From Fulvitalea axinellae (GTDB lineage Bacteria > Bacteroidota > Bacteroidia > Cytophagales > Cyclobacteriaceae), in assembly GCF_036492835.1 (NCBI RefSeq), contig NZ_AP025316.1, positions 248,001 through 312,000 of the forward strand: DNA of 64,000 nucleotides. Reading direction: 5' to 3'. A program made the translations under genes and the position numbers. Under the pieces are notes generated by a model. It was not told where the DNA came from. It did no database searches and saw only the letters and a program-made list of their open reading frames with translations. Positions 53,914-63,799 of the stretch are shown piece by piece; the first letter of the stretch is position 1; each line of letters starts with the position of its first letter.

Positions 53914-55356
53914 ATGAACAGAAATAAATTATCGAGACTGGTTTGGGCTTTGGCGGTCCCGTTGCTCCTGTCGGCTTGCGCCAAGGAGTGGGAAGACCAC
54001 TACGAAGCCACGCCAGAGGGCGGAGAGCTGACGGTCTTGGCCCAGCTGAAGGCGTCGGGATACGGGGAATTTGCCGGGCTGTTGGAAAAAGCCGACCTGG
54101 CCGATAGCTTGGATATGGCCTCCAGCCCGTTTACGGTTTTCGCTCCGGCGAAAGGAAGCTTGGAAGCGCTCAAATCTTTGCCGGAAGCCGAACAGCGCAA
54201 AGCGTTGCGTTATCACATCAGCCCGAACTTGCTGTACGCTTATACAGTGGCCGGTGAGGAAGACCTTTTTCTGAAATCAAGATATATCAAAAACGTTAGG
54301 CTTAATAAAAAATCCGGCGTACTGACAGTCAATAATAACCTCAAGGTCACCAAGCCGGATATTATCTGCAAAAACGGGGTTATACACGAACTGGAAGCGC
54401 CATTGTTGCCAAACGACAACATTTACGAGGCTCTTGCGAAACTTGGCGACGAGTATTCGGTCCTTCGTAAATACGCCATAGAGCGCGACACTCTGGTTTT
54501 TGACAAAGAGCGGAGCGTGGCCATCGGCTCCGACAAATTCGGCCGTACGGTATACGACTCGGCTTGGAACGAGCGGAAATATTACTTTGAGCAGGTGGGC
54601 TCGATCGCCGACGAAGACGAGCGTTTTACCTTCCTCTGCCTTTCCAACGAAGCTTTGGAAGCCACTTACCAAGGTTTGGTCAAGCGCTACTACGGCGACA
54701 AGATCAACCTGCCCGCCGGTTTTGAGGAAGACAAAAAGCCATACGTTATCGAGACCATTTTGGAGTCGACCCTTGGCGTAATGGAATACGGAACGATCAA
54801 GGACGGCGACACGATCCGCCTGAGCAACGGGCGAAAACTGGTGCAAAGCGTTCAGGATTTCGGCGAAAGATCGGAACAAAACAGTAACGGGATTACGTAT
54901 TTCCCTTCTTCTGTTCAGGTTTTGATGACCGACAGTATCACGACCGTCCAAAAGGCCGAGGTGGAATACTTTTCGGATTACAGGGCCGAGTTCTCATCCG
55001 TGGATTTGGGAATCGAAACGCCTAGCAGTGGCGGTAAACAGACTTTGCAGATCGTTTCGGAAGAAAAAGGTGCTTGGTTCGAATTCACGATCGAAGGCTT
55101 GGTGGCCGGAAAATACGCCGTAGTGGCCCGTCCGTGGGCTACAAAGTGCGGGACTTGCGAAATCCGTGTCGATGGCGAAATCCTCAACAAGGAATATAAG
55201 CCGCGTGTAAACTGGAGAAACGATGTGTTGGGCTTTGTGACTTTTGACGAATTCGGATCGAAGAAAATCCGCTTTACCATTACGGATGTCGATCGCTTCG
55301 AGGATAAGTACATGATGACGCTCGACAACGTGAGCTTTGTGCCCGTAGCGGAGTAA
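53914..55356 (+). CDS. FAS1 (fasciclin) domain lipoprotein, third FAS1 of right cassette
   Basis: 480 residues, the same length as 6991-8433. Lipobox LSAC (Cys22). FAS1 domain about 30-170 (FTVFAPAKGSLEALK, LRYHISPNLLY, KNGVIHELEAPLLP), second region about 170-340 with TVYDSAW and RYYGD, and a last part with LVAGKYAVVARPW and IRVDGEILNKEY that looks like a galactose-binding-type beta-sandwich. It is 33 nt after the preceding gene and 25 nt before SusC-2, the same as in the left cassette. Binding role inferred. Confidence 0.85.
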   Translation: MNRNKLSRLVWALAVPLLLSACAKEWEDHYEATPEGGELTVLAQLKASGYGEFAGLLEKADLADSLDMASSPFTVFAPAKGSLEALKSLPEAEQRKALRYHISPNLLYAYTVAGEEDLFLKSRYIKNVRLNKKSGVLTVNNNLKVTKPDIICKNGVIHELEAPLLPNDNIYEALAKLGDEYSVLRKYAIERDTLVFDKERSVAIGSDKFGRTVYDSAWNERKYYFEQVGSIADEDERFTFLCLSNEALEATYQGLVKRYYGDKINLPAGFEEDKKPYVIETILESTLGVMEYGTIKDGDTIRLSNGRKLVQSVQDFGERSEQNSNGITYFPSSVQVLMTDSITTVQKAEVEYFSDYRAEFSSVDLGIETPSSGGKQTLQIVSEEKGAWFEFTIEGLVAGKYAVVARPWATKCGTCEIRVDGEILNKEYKPRVNWRNDVLGFVTFDEFGSKKIRFTITDVDRFEDKYMMTLDNVSFVPVAE

Positions 55357-55381
55357 TCTTTTTAATGATAATGAGATAGTT

Positions 55382-58300
55382 ATGAACAAGTATATACACT
55401 TTTTCTTATCCGTTACTTTGGCCTTGTTGGTCGGCTTGCCGGGGGCTTGGGCCCAGGACGCCGGCCAAACGGTCAGGGGACGGGTGCTCGATGCCAGATC
55501 GAAGGTGCCTTTGGAGGGCATTAAGGTGACGGTGCCCGGCACGCAGGCCGAAGGCACAACCAACGCCGAAGGTGTTTACGAGATAAAAGTGCCGGCCAAA
55601 TCGCCCGCGCTGGAATTCGTTTTCGCGGATTATCAGACCAAAAGGGTACACGTTTACGGACGTGAGACCGTTGACGTTTCGCTTTTCCGTATCGGCGAGT
55701 CGGTTTTGGGCGAGCAGGTCCATACGCTCGACGGCGACAAGCCTCTCAGGGGATTCGCCAACGCAGTGGCCGTTATCTCCGGCAAGGATATCGTAAAGCA
55801 GGGATACATTACCTTGGACCAAGCCATTCAGGGCATGGTGCCGGGCGTAATGGTGCGTAGCCGTTCCGGGCATCCCGGAGCGGGCGGTGATATGAGTATC
55901 CGCGGATTCGCTTCCATTAGCGGAAATTCTTCGCCGCTGATTATCGTGGACGGTTATATCTACGAAACCCGCTTCGGCGACGATTCCCCGATCGACGGAT
56001 ACCGTTCCAATCCTCTGGGCGGTATAAACCCCCGCGATGTGGAATCTGTGACCGTAATCAAGGACGGAACGGCCGGCTACGGAGCCATGGGCGCCAATGG
56101 AGTGATCATGATCGAGACGCTTCGTCCGGATTTGTCGAAAACTTCCGTAAACGTGGGCTTGTCTACCGGCACGGTGTTTAAGCCTGAATCTATGCCTGTG
56201 TTGGACGCTTCGCAATACAAAAACTACGGCTTGGAACAGCTTCAGAGCCAAGGCCTGACTTATGCCGAGATAATGGAGAAATATCCGTTTATGGTGGATC
56301 AGGCTGTTTTGGCGGAAAAACACCGCTACAGCCACGATACCGACTGGCAAGACGAAGTGTTGCAGGGCGGAATGTTCAACAACTTCAACATTAGCGTAGA
56401 AGGCGGTGACAACGTAGCCACTTACGCCCTCGCCGCCGGATACACTAGCAAAGACGGCGTAATCAAAAACACCGATTACGACCGTTACGATCTGCGCTTT
56501 AACGCCGACCTTAAGCTCTTGCAAAAACTTACGGTAAGGCCTCGGATCAATTTTGCGTATACAAATAACACTATGCGTGACCAGGGCGTGAATTCGACGG
56601 TGAACCCGTTTACCGCAGCCATGGCCAAGTCGCCGATTACCGGGCCGTTCAAGATGAGCGATTTCGGCGTGGCGCTTCCGCATTACGATCCTGTGGACGC
56701 CTTCGGGTTCAGCAACCCGCGCTCATTGGTCGATAACGTAAAAATCAGCGACGATAACTACCGCATGTTTATCGGTATGGACGCCACTTACGCCATCACC
56801 GACGCATTTAGGGTGGTGGTTTCCGGAAATATCGACTTTATGAAAGGGCGGATCAACCGCTTTATCCCGAAAACTGGCGTAGTGCCGCAGGTTTCGGGCG
56901 AGGCGCTTAACTCTATGGACGCCTTGGTTCGCCGTTATCTTTCTTACTATGGAGAAGGCCGTCTGGATTATTCGAAACTCTTGGCCAAAAGGCACTCGGT
57001 ACGCTTGGTAACGGGCGTTCGCGTAAAAACCAGCGAATTCGAAAATGACTTGGGACGGGATATGAACTCCGCTTCCGACGAATTCACTACCGTCGGCCGT
57101 AGCGAGAAATTCGAAACCCGAAGCGTGTCGGGCGGAGAGTTGCTGAACAACTGGGCGTCATATTTTGCCAGAGGCAATTACGCCTACCTTGATAAATATT
57201 ACCTCTCGGCTTCGGTATCTGTGGACGGATCTTCCCGATTTGGCCAAAACAATAGGGTAGGCGTCTTCCACGCCGTTTCCGGTGCTTGGAGAGTGTCGTC
57301 GGAGTCGTTTTTGAATAAAATCAGAAACCTCGACGACGCAAAACTCAGGGTAAGCTACAGCCTTACCGGCAATGACGATATCGATCCGAACGCATCTAGA
57401 TATCTGTATGTAGCCAGTCCGTATAGCGATATTTCGGGCTTGGTTCGGGGAAATGTTTTTAACCCGAATCTTCAGTGGGAAAGCCATAAGCAAATCAACT
57501 TTGGCGGTGATATTTCCCTGTTTGGCGAAAGGGTCCGCGTTTCTGCCGATTATTTCGAATCGGAAATCACCGATATGGTGAATTATGCGCTGTTGCCGGT
57601 GGTTTACGGCCAGACTTTCTACGCCTCGAACGGCGGAGCGATGGAAAACAAAGGCTGGGAAATAGGCCTGAACGTCCGCGCTTATGACCGTGGCGAAACC
57701 AGTGTGGATTTCGGTTTTAACATTGCCAAATACGAAAATAAAGTAACCTCTCTGGCCGATAACAAAGCCACTCAAATCAGCGAGACGGGCGTTTTGGGCA
57801 AAGAACCGTATCAGTTGTTGGATATCAACGGCGGGCAAGTACTTACGCAAGTCGGCCGTCCGGTTAACTCGTTTTACGGATTCCAGACCGCCGGCGTATA
57901 CACTACCAGCGAGCAAGCCGCCGCCGACGGTTTCAAGAATTTCAAAAAGGAATCTTTCCGCGGAGGCGATATCCGCTTTGTGGACCAAAATGGCGACAAG
58001 ATTATCGATGACCGCGACAAAACCGCAATCGGATCTCCGCTTCCGGATATGTTCGGTTCTTTCCTGACCAATTTCAGGCACAAAAGGATCAGCGTACGGA
58101 TGCTTTGGGATTTCGCCTACGGCCACGACGTGTTTAACTACACGCGTATGAAGATGGAATCGATGTCCGGCATGGGCAACCAAAGCGAGGCTGTGGCCAA
58201 CCGCTGGCGCCGTGAAGGGCAGCAGACGGACATCCCGAGACTGGCCTACGGCGACCCGATGGGCAACGCTGCGTTTTCCGACCGTTGGATTGAGGACGGA

Positions 58301-58534
58301 TCTTTTGCCCGCTTGCGCGATTTGACCGTAAGCTACGATTTCCGTTTGCCGAACAAGAAAATATTCCAAAGCGTAAACGTCTTTGCCTCAGGTCAAAACC
58401 TGCTGACCCTTACCGACTATTTGGGCGCTACGCCGGACGTAAGCCCAAGCGGAAACGTAATGCGCCTCGGCGCCGACTACGGAGGCGTTCCCTTCAGCGC
58501 TTCGCTCATTTTCGGGGTAAATATTGGTTTGTAA
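55382..58534 (+). CDS. SusC/RagA-family TonB-dependent outer-membrane transporter (second pair, right cassette)
   Basis: 1050 residues. Signal peptide (to AWAQ), regulatory-like domain (EGIKVTVPGTQAEG, TNAEGVYEIKV), plug with SIRGFASISG, PLIIVDGYIYE and VIKDGTAGYGAMGANGVI, barrel ending FGVNIGL. Shared DTDWQDEV and FSDRWIEDGSF with 3843-6965. Forms the second SusCD pair with 58554-60122, 19 nt downstream. It differs from the first SusC of its operon, as in the left cassette, so the two pairs were both present before the cassette duplicated. Confidence 0.95.
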   Translation: MNKYIHFFLSVTLALLVGLPGAWAQDAGQTVRGRVLDARSKVPLEGIKVTVPGTQAEGTTNAEGVYEIKVPAKSPALEFVFADYQTKRVHVYGRETVDVSLFRIGESVLGEQVHTLDGDKPLRGFANAVAVISGKDIVKQGYITLDQAIQGMVPGVMVRSRSGHPGAGGDMSIRGFASISGNSSPLIIVDGYIYETRFGDDSPIDGYRSNPLGGINPRDVESVTVIKDGTAGYGAMGANGVIMIETLRPDLSKTSVNVGLSTGTVFKPESMPVLDASQYKNYGLEQLQSQGLTYAEIMEKYPFMVDQAVLAEKHRYSHDTDWQDEVLQGGMFNNFNISVEGGDNVATYALAAGYTSKDGVIKNTDYDRYDLRFNADLKLLQKLTVRPRINFAYTNNTMRDQGVNSTVNPFTAAMAKSPITGPFKMSDFGVALPHYDPVDAFGFSNPRSLVDNVKISDDNYRMFIGMDATYAITDAFRVVVSGNIDFMKGRINRFIPKTGVVPQVSGEALNSMDALVRRYLSYYGEGRLDYSKLLAKRHSVRLVTGVRVKTSEFENDLGRDMNSASDEFTTVGRSEKFETRSVSGGELLNNWASYFARGNYAYLDKYYLSASVSVDGSSRFGQNNRVGVFHAVSGAWRVSSESFLNKIRNLDDAKLRVSYSLTGNDDIDPNASRYLYVASPYSDISGLVRGNVFNPNLQWESHKQINFGGDISLFGERVRVSADYFESEITDMVNYALLPVVYGQTFYASNGGAMENKGWEIGLNVRAYDRGETSVDFGFNIAKYENKVTSLADNKATQISETGVLGKEPYQLLDINGGQVLTQVGRPVNSFYGFQTAGVYTTSEQAAADGFKNFKKESFRGGDIRFVDQNGDKIIDDRDKTAIGSPLPDMFGSFLTNFRHKRISVRMLWDFAYGHDVFNYTRMKMESMSGMGNQSEAVANRWRREGQQTDIPRLAYGDPMGNAAFSDRWIEDGSFARLRDLTVSYDFRLPNKKIFQSVNVFASGQNLLTLTDYLGATPDVSPSGNVMRLGADYGGVPFSASLIFGVNIGL

Positions 58535-58553
58535 TCGAAAAAGAGATACGGAC

Positions 58554-60122
58554 ATGAGAAAGAATTTTAAAATAACGATCATAACGTGCCTGCTATCCCT
58601 GATCGCGGCGCCGTTCCTTACTTCCTGCTCGGACTTCTTCGAGCCGGAACAGGAGCACGCCGTAAACAAGGACGATCGGTACAAATCGCTTTTCGATATT
58701 CAGACAGGCGTTCTGGGCGCTTATTCCAAGCTTAGGAATGTTGCGGAGCAGACGATCATTTTGGGCGATCTGCGCGCCGACCTTCTGCAAGTTTCGGAAA
58801 ACTACGACGCCGATCTTTCGGAACTGGACAAAGTGACCGTGACCAAAGGGAACCGTTTTGTGGATTCCAGAGGGTTTTACGATATCATCCGCAACTGCAA
58901 TGACATGATCGCCAATATGGACGGCGTGATGAAAAAAGACGCCGCCTTTACCGAAGTAGTCCGCGACGCCCACAAGGCCGAGATGATCACGCTTCGTTCT
59001 TGGGCGTATTTGCAGTTGATCCGCATGTACAAGGAAGTGCCCGTGACCAATCACGAGCTTGACCAAGTGTACGAAGGCGAGGAAATCTACGAAATGTACG
59101 ACCGCTCCCGGATGCTCAACTGGCTGGCCGAACGCATGAACTGGGCCATACAGCAGGAGAGCCTGAATTACAGCAACTTCGAGGGCACGCTCTGGCGTAA
59201 GCAGTTCGTAAACAGAAAAAACCTCTTGGGCGAAATCGCCCTGGAATTGGGCGCTTACGGAGATGCCGTAAACCTGTTTATCGATACGATTGTCAATTTT
59301 GGCGGAGGCCAAAACAATAGCGACCTGAAGTGCGAAGGCTTTACGGGTGACGATTGGGAGGAAACCTGGTCTACATCCACAAGCAACTATTCGGAAAAGC
59401 TCTCCTATATTCCTTTCAGAAAATCGAACAAGCAGCAGAACGATTTGGAGATGTATTTCTCATCGAAAGGAAAAGGCAAATACCTGCTTCGGCCTACTGA
59501 CAGGGTAATCGAGCTCTGGAAAGCGCAGGTACGCAAAGACGGAAGCTTGGGCGATCTGAAAAGAGGTCTTGGAGGTTCGTTTACCTCTTCGGAGTTTGAC
59601 GCTGACAAAAAAGTCTATATCGATCCGGAAGTGAGCAAATACCAATTCGACAAAAAGCCGTTTGAGTCTGACGCTCAGGTGACTATTTACACCGCTTCAG
59701 ACGTGCATCTGATGTTGGCCGAAGCCTTGAACCGTAACGGGGAGCACCGTCGCGCGTTGGGCGTGGTGAACAACAACGCCGACAACGTGACGGGAATAGA
59801 TAAATCGGCCGGTATACGCGGCCGGGTGGGCTTGGAGAATATCGACTTGCTCAAATTCACGGGCTTGGACAAAGCCACGCAACTCGATTCCATGCTTGTG
59901 ATCGAAGACGTGATCGTAAGGGAACGCGCTTTGGAGCTGGCTTTTCAGGGGCGCCGTTGGTACGATCTGATGCGGGTGGCGCGCCGCCGTAACGATCCGG
60001 ACTTTTTGGCCAAGCGAGTGGCCGAACAGTTGGGCGACGAGGGCGAAGCTCTCAGGCAAAGGCTCCGCAACTCGGACAACTGGTACTTGCCGTTCGATAT
60101 GTATGCCAACCAAGGCAATTGA
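58554..60122 (+). CDS. SusD/RagB-family nutrient-binding lipoprotein (second pair, right cassette)
   Basis: 522 residues from ATG 58554; a frame opening at 58524 overlaps the SusC stop and precedes the signal. Lipobox LTSC (Cys25) followed by SDFFEPEQE, as in the left paralogue. Motifs GDLRADLL, IRGRVGL and LAFQGRRWYDLMRVARRR fit the SusD C-terminal signature. The paralogue at 2273-3835 has 520 residues. It is the lid of the second SusC channel. Confidence 0.93.
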   Translation: MRKNFKITIITCLLSLIAAPFLTSCSDFFEPEQEHAVNKDDRYKSLFDIQTGVLGAYSKLRNVAEQTIILGDLRADLLQVSENYDADLSELDKVTVTKGNRFVDSRGFYDIIRNCNDMIANMDGVMKKDAAFTEVVRDAHKAEMITLRSWAYLQLIRMYKEVPVTNHELDQVYEGEEIYEMYDRSRMLNWLAERMNWAIQQESLNYSNFEGTLWRKQFVNRKNLLGEIALELGAYGDAVNLFIDTIVNFGGGQNNSDLKCEGFTGDDWEETWSTSTSNYSEKLSYIPFRKSNKQQNDLEMYFSSKGKGKYLLRPTDRVIELWKAQVRKDGSLGDLKRGLGGSFTSSEFDADKKVYIDPEVSKYQFDKKPFESDAQVTIYTASDVHLMLAEALNRNGEHRRALGVVNNNADNVTGIDKSAGIRGRVGLENIDLLKFTGLDKATQLDSMLVIEDVIVRERALELAFQGRRWYDLMRVARRRNDPDFLAKRVAEQLGDEGEALRQRLRNSDNWYLPFDMYANQGN

Positions 60123-60159
60123 GGGCGACCGTATTTTATAAATTGAGAAACAGAGTGTT

Positions 60160-61719
60160 ATGAAAAAGAACGCTTATATCATATTGTTGCTTCTGGGGTT
60201 TTCGGCTTGGCTGGGCGCCTGCTCAAAAGACGACGGCCCGGACGAAGAGGTGAAGAAACCCAAATGGGAAATCACGACCAAAGAAGCCTCGGCGGTTGAC
60301 ATCTCAAAGGCCACTATTTCCGGCGAGGTGACTTCCAAAGGCATTGGGAATATCGAGAAAGTGTATTTCTCATATTGGGAACAGGGCAACTTGGCTTCTT
60401 TGAAAAAAATAGACAGCGAATTGGCCGAAGACGGCAAGACATTCTCGCTGGCGCTGGAAGAACTCAAGACCCTGACTACCTACGCCTACAAGCCGGTGGT
60501 GAAGCTGGAAAGCACATTGGAGCTTGAGGGCGAGATCCTGTCTTTTTCCACGCTTGTGGATGAGAATATTACCGAACCGGTGGTGAAAACCATGGGAGTG
60601 GATAAAATCTCATATCAAGGTGGCTTGATGAAAGGCGAGTTGGTATCCACTGGCGAGTCCAATTCCGTGGAATACCTGTTTGTGGTTTGGGAAGAGGACA
60701 AAGAGGAGCAAAACTTCGCCGCTACTTTGGCCGATGACGGAAAAACCATCGAAGCCATGCCTACGCTCAACCCGAATACCACTTACAACTACAAAGTGGT
60801 GGCCATAAACGAAAGGTTTATCGGTCAGGGGGAAGTAAAGCAATTCACCACCGGAAACCGCATTTACATTGACGTAAACGCCGACGGAAAAGGTGACGGC
60901 ACCACTTGGGAAGACGCTTTTACGGAATTCACTTCCACGATTTCCAAAATCAAGGCTCCCGATCTTGAGATCTGGATGGCCGAAGGAACCTATTACGTAA
61001 CGGGTCACGCCAATCTTTGGCAGGAGAATATCCGCTTTTACGGTGGTTTTGAGTCCGGAGCCGCAACGCTTAGCGACCGTGACCCGAAAGCCAACGAAAC
61101 CGTAATCGACGGACGTGATATTCGCGGAAGCGGAAATGACATGATCAAGACCAATCGGGGTTCGTTGGAAAATCCGACATTGTTCGACGGCTTGATATTC
61201 CAAAACGGAAAAGGCGGTGACGGTGTGGCTCTTAGCGCAGATCGCCCTGTAGTGGTCAAAAACTGTGTTTTCCGTGAAAATGAGTCACGTTATGGAGGTG
61301 CGGTGATTATTTTCAGCACCAGCGCCACTTTTGAAGATTGTTTGTTTACGAACAATCACGCACGTGGCCATTCCGGCGCAGTGCTTAACGTACAGGGCGG
61401 AGGCAAGCGTGGCGACGAGATGAAAATCCTTTTCGAGCGTTGCAAATTTGCGGGCAATACGGCAAACGGTCGCGCTGGCGCCGTAGGAAACGAAAAACAC
61501 GGCGGAGCGAGAGCCCCGTATTACAGCCCGATTTTCAGGGATTGCCAGTTTGTCAACAACAAGTCGAACAACGGTCAGGGCGGAGCGCTGTCAAATTGGT
61601 CGGAGATTTTCCCGCTTTACGAAGGCGTAAAAGTTTGGGAAAACGAGGGTGGCCATTGCCACGCCAATACCGACGGCGCCTGTGGCGGATTGATAGAGGA
61701 AGAGATACCTGTAAATTAG
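60160..61719 (+). CDS. Right-handed beta-helix lipoprotein with N-terminal Ig/FN3-like domains
   Basis: 519 residues. Lipobox LGAC (Cys21), tail SKDDGPDEE. Two N-terminal beta-sandwich repeats (about 35-130 and 145-232), then VDVNADGKGDGTTWEDAF-type entry (written IYIDVNADGKGDGTTW in the sequence) and a parallel beta-helix with GLIFQNGKGGDG, FEDCLFTNNHARGH and FERCKFAGNTANGRAGA. The C-terminus is rich in Gly/Cys. No catalytic signature recognised. It is 37 nt after SusD-2 and 76 nt before the last gene; the left paralogue at 599-2101 has wider gaps on both sides. Confidence 0.8.
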   Translation: MKKNAYIILLLLGFSAWLGACSKDDGPDEEVKKPKWEITTKEASAVDISKATISGEVTSKGIGNIEKVYFSYWEQGNLASLKKIDSELAEDGKTFSLALEELKTLTTYAYKPVVKLESTLELEGEILSFSTLVDENITEPVVKTMGVDKISYQGGLMKGELVSTGESNSVEYLFVVWEEDKEEQNFAATLADDGKTIEAMPTLNPNTTYNYKVVAINERFIGQGEVKQFTTGNRIYIDVNADGKGDGTTWEDAFTEFTSTISKIKAPDLEIWMAEGTYYVTGHANLWQENIRFYGGFESGAATLSDRDPKANETVIDGRDIRGSGNDMIKTNRGSLENPTLFDGLIFQNGKGGDGVALSADRPVVVKNCVFRENESRYGGAVIIFSTSATFEDCLFTNNHARGHSGAVLNVQGGGKRGDEMKILFERCKFAGNTANGRAGAVGNEKHGGARAPYYSPIFRDCQFVNNKSNNGQGGALSNWSEIFPLYEGVKVWENEGGHCHANTDGACGGLIEEEIPVN

Positions 61720-61795
61720 GTTTGGTGTATCGGAGAGGCCGGTAAATTGGGCTGGCCTTTCCCTTTTTTCACACTGATTCAAAAAAGAAAATGAG

Positions 61796-63799
61796 ATGAA
61801 AAGATATACGGGAATATTTTTCTTGTTCTTCGCCGCGGTTCTTTTCGCTTGCGACGAAGACGAGATTGTCAAAGATTACAGACCGATAGAGGACTCTTAC
61901 AAAGGCCAGCCGGTTTATGTGATGAACGATCTTTCGCACCATTGGAATCTGTTTCTCCAAAGCTCTTCCCAAGACGATGGGGTAAAGGGATTCGCTCGCT
62001 ATCTGGATACTTCCAAAGGGCAATATATGCAGACCTCGTTGGGTAATTTGCGGGATTTGAGTCCGCTTGACGTTTCTATCCTGAACGTAATGCTCAACTC
62101 CGATTTCGTGGGCGGATATTCGCCGGAAGATATCGCTAACTTGAAATCCGTACCCGAAAATGGCGGAAGCCTTTGTTTTTTCTATTCTGGCGAAGCCAAA
62201 AAACTGGACGGCGTAAACACGTTGGGAGCGGAGTTCGGCTTTACGATGACGGCTGGAGACGTGGCCGTTCCGGTCAAAACCACGGGCGAGCTCGGCGCTT
62301 CGGGCACAGATGTGGCCATAGCGGGCAAAGGGGCAAAACTTACGCTTGCGACTCCCGCCGACTGGAAAATCGTGATGAAGGACGCCGCCGGCGAGGCTGT
62401 GATGGCTTACCAGGAGTCCGGTTCGGGAAAGGTTCTCGTTTCTGCGGTCAATATCTTCGGACAGGACGCCGACGGAAACCTCCTGAATGACGCTTTGGTG
62501 AAAGCGATGGTTCCGGAGCTGTCTAACGGAAAAATTGGGCCGGCTTCTAACAGTGTTTTATTGAAAAAAGTACTGGGCAAGCGCAATTTCGTTCAGGACA
62601 AAGTGACGCTTTTGACCAACGATTATCAGCAAAATTATGGTGAAGATTTGAGCGCTTTGCTCGATGACGCATTCAAGGGTGTGGATGACTATCTGGAACT
62701 TGAGGCTAAGAGCAATAAATTCAGTGTAGATCTGCTTTCTACAGACCAAAAGATAATCAAAAGCGCTGATCGTCTGAGTGTTGGTTTGTTTTATAGCGGT
62801 TATCCGGATTCTAAGGAAGGAATGGTTGAGCAGTTCATCACAGCCATAGCTGACAATTGGATGCTTTACAAAGACCCGATCGAGGACGAAGCTTTGAGAG
62901 TTTATCTTTCCGCTGTTGTCGCCAAATCGAAAGGACTTGACAGTGACAAGATTTTAATGCCGTATCTGGCATTGGCCAATGATCCTGCAAACGCTCAGAA
63001 GCTCAAGGAGTATGATCCTATAACCATGACGGACGAGCAAAAAGCAACTTTCCCCAAAGATCTCCGCCTGGCTAAATATATCAAGGCGTTGGTTGGCATA
63101 ACTGAGGATTTCGGCCCGGAATCTTTATCAAAATACCTTACGATGCAGGACGAAGTGGTGCCGAAGTCGGAATCGTATGACTTTACCGGCCATGATGCCG
63201 TCTGGATTTGGGATAAATTGGCCAAAGACAAAAATGAAGACGCCGACCTGTTTCCGCTTTTCAACCAGATGGGCTATATGGCTAACCGCGATAAAGTAAC
63301 CCTGCCAGCCTCACTCGGTGCCGATTATCTCGACCGCTCCGAGTGGGAAGTTATCTTCGCTTCCGATGAAGAAACAATCGGGGAGGGTAGTGCCAAAGGA
63401 TGGGCCCGCAACGCGTTTGATGGTAATAAGGGAACCAATTGGCATTCGCAGTATAGGCCTAGTTCTCCGGGTTTCCCTCATGAAGTGCAATTTGATATGG
63501 GCAAAGAGGCCACGGTTATCGGTTTCTCAAAAGAAGGCCGAAAGCAATTCTTTAACGGCCTGATTGGCAAGTTTGCCCTTTACGTTTCCAACGATCTCGA
63601 CGATTGGGGAACGCCCGTAGCGACAGGCGAGTGGAAGAAGGTGACTTACGACGAACTGGTAGTTTATACTACGGCCCAGAAAAAAGGCCGATACGTTCGC
63701 TTTGTGGCTCTCACGCCACTTATTGACCCGAACGGTGGTAATCAGGACCCGAAGGCTATGGTAATCTCAGAATTTAAGGTTATCGGTGTTGAAGAATAA
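61796..63799 (+). CDS. Lipoprotein with C-terminal F5/8-type-C (discoidin-like) domain, last gene of right cassette
   Basis: 667 residues. Lipobox LFAC (Cys19), then DEDEIVKDY. Residues about 35-230 (YSPEDIANLKSVPENGGSL, KVLVSAVNIFGQDADGNLL) look like a class I glutamine-amidotransferase-type fold as seen in some surface glycan-binding or M60-like proteins (tentative). A helical middle region (about 240-500) has no recognised family and no HExxH site. The C-terminal 145 residues are an F5/8C domain: ARNAFDGNKGTNWHS, HEVQFDMG, and GRYVRFVAL, a carbohydrate- or lipid-binding jelly roll. A role in binding glycoconjugates is inferred. Followed by the terminator at 63850. Confidence 0.75.
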   Translation: MKRYTGIFFLFFAAVLFACDEDEIVKDYRPIEDSYKGQPVYVMNDLSHHWNLFLQSSSQDDGVKGFARYLDTSKGQYMQTSLGNLRDLSPLDVSILNVMLNSDFVGGYSPEDIANLKSVPENGGSLCFFYSGEAKKLDGVNTLGAEFGFTMTAGDVAVPVKTTGELGASGTDVAIAGKGAKLTLATPADWKIVMKDAAGEAVMAYQESGSGKVLVSAVNIFGQDADGNLLNDALVKAMVPELSNGKIGPASNSVLLKKVLGKRNFVQDKVTLLTNDYQQNYGEDLSALLDDAFKGVDDYLELEAKSNKFSVDLLSTDQKIIKSADRLSVGLFYSGYPDSKEGMVEQFITAIADNWMLYKDPIEDEALRVYLSAVVAKSKGLDSDKILMPYLALANDPANAQKLKEYDPITMTDEQKATFPKDLRLAKYIKALVGITEDFGPESLSKYLTMQDEVVPKSESYDFTGHDAVWIWDKLAKDKNEDADLFPLFNQMGYMANRDKVTLPASLGADYLDRSEWEVIFASDEETIGEGSAKGWARNAFDGNKGTNWHSQYRPSSPGFPHEVQFDMGKEATVIGFSKEGRKQFFNGLIGKFALYVSNDLDDWGTPVATGEWKKVTYDELVVYTTAQKKGRYVRFVALTPLIDPNGGNQDPKAMVISEFKVIGVEE

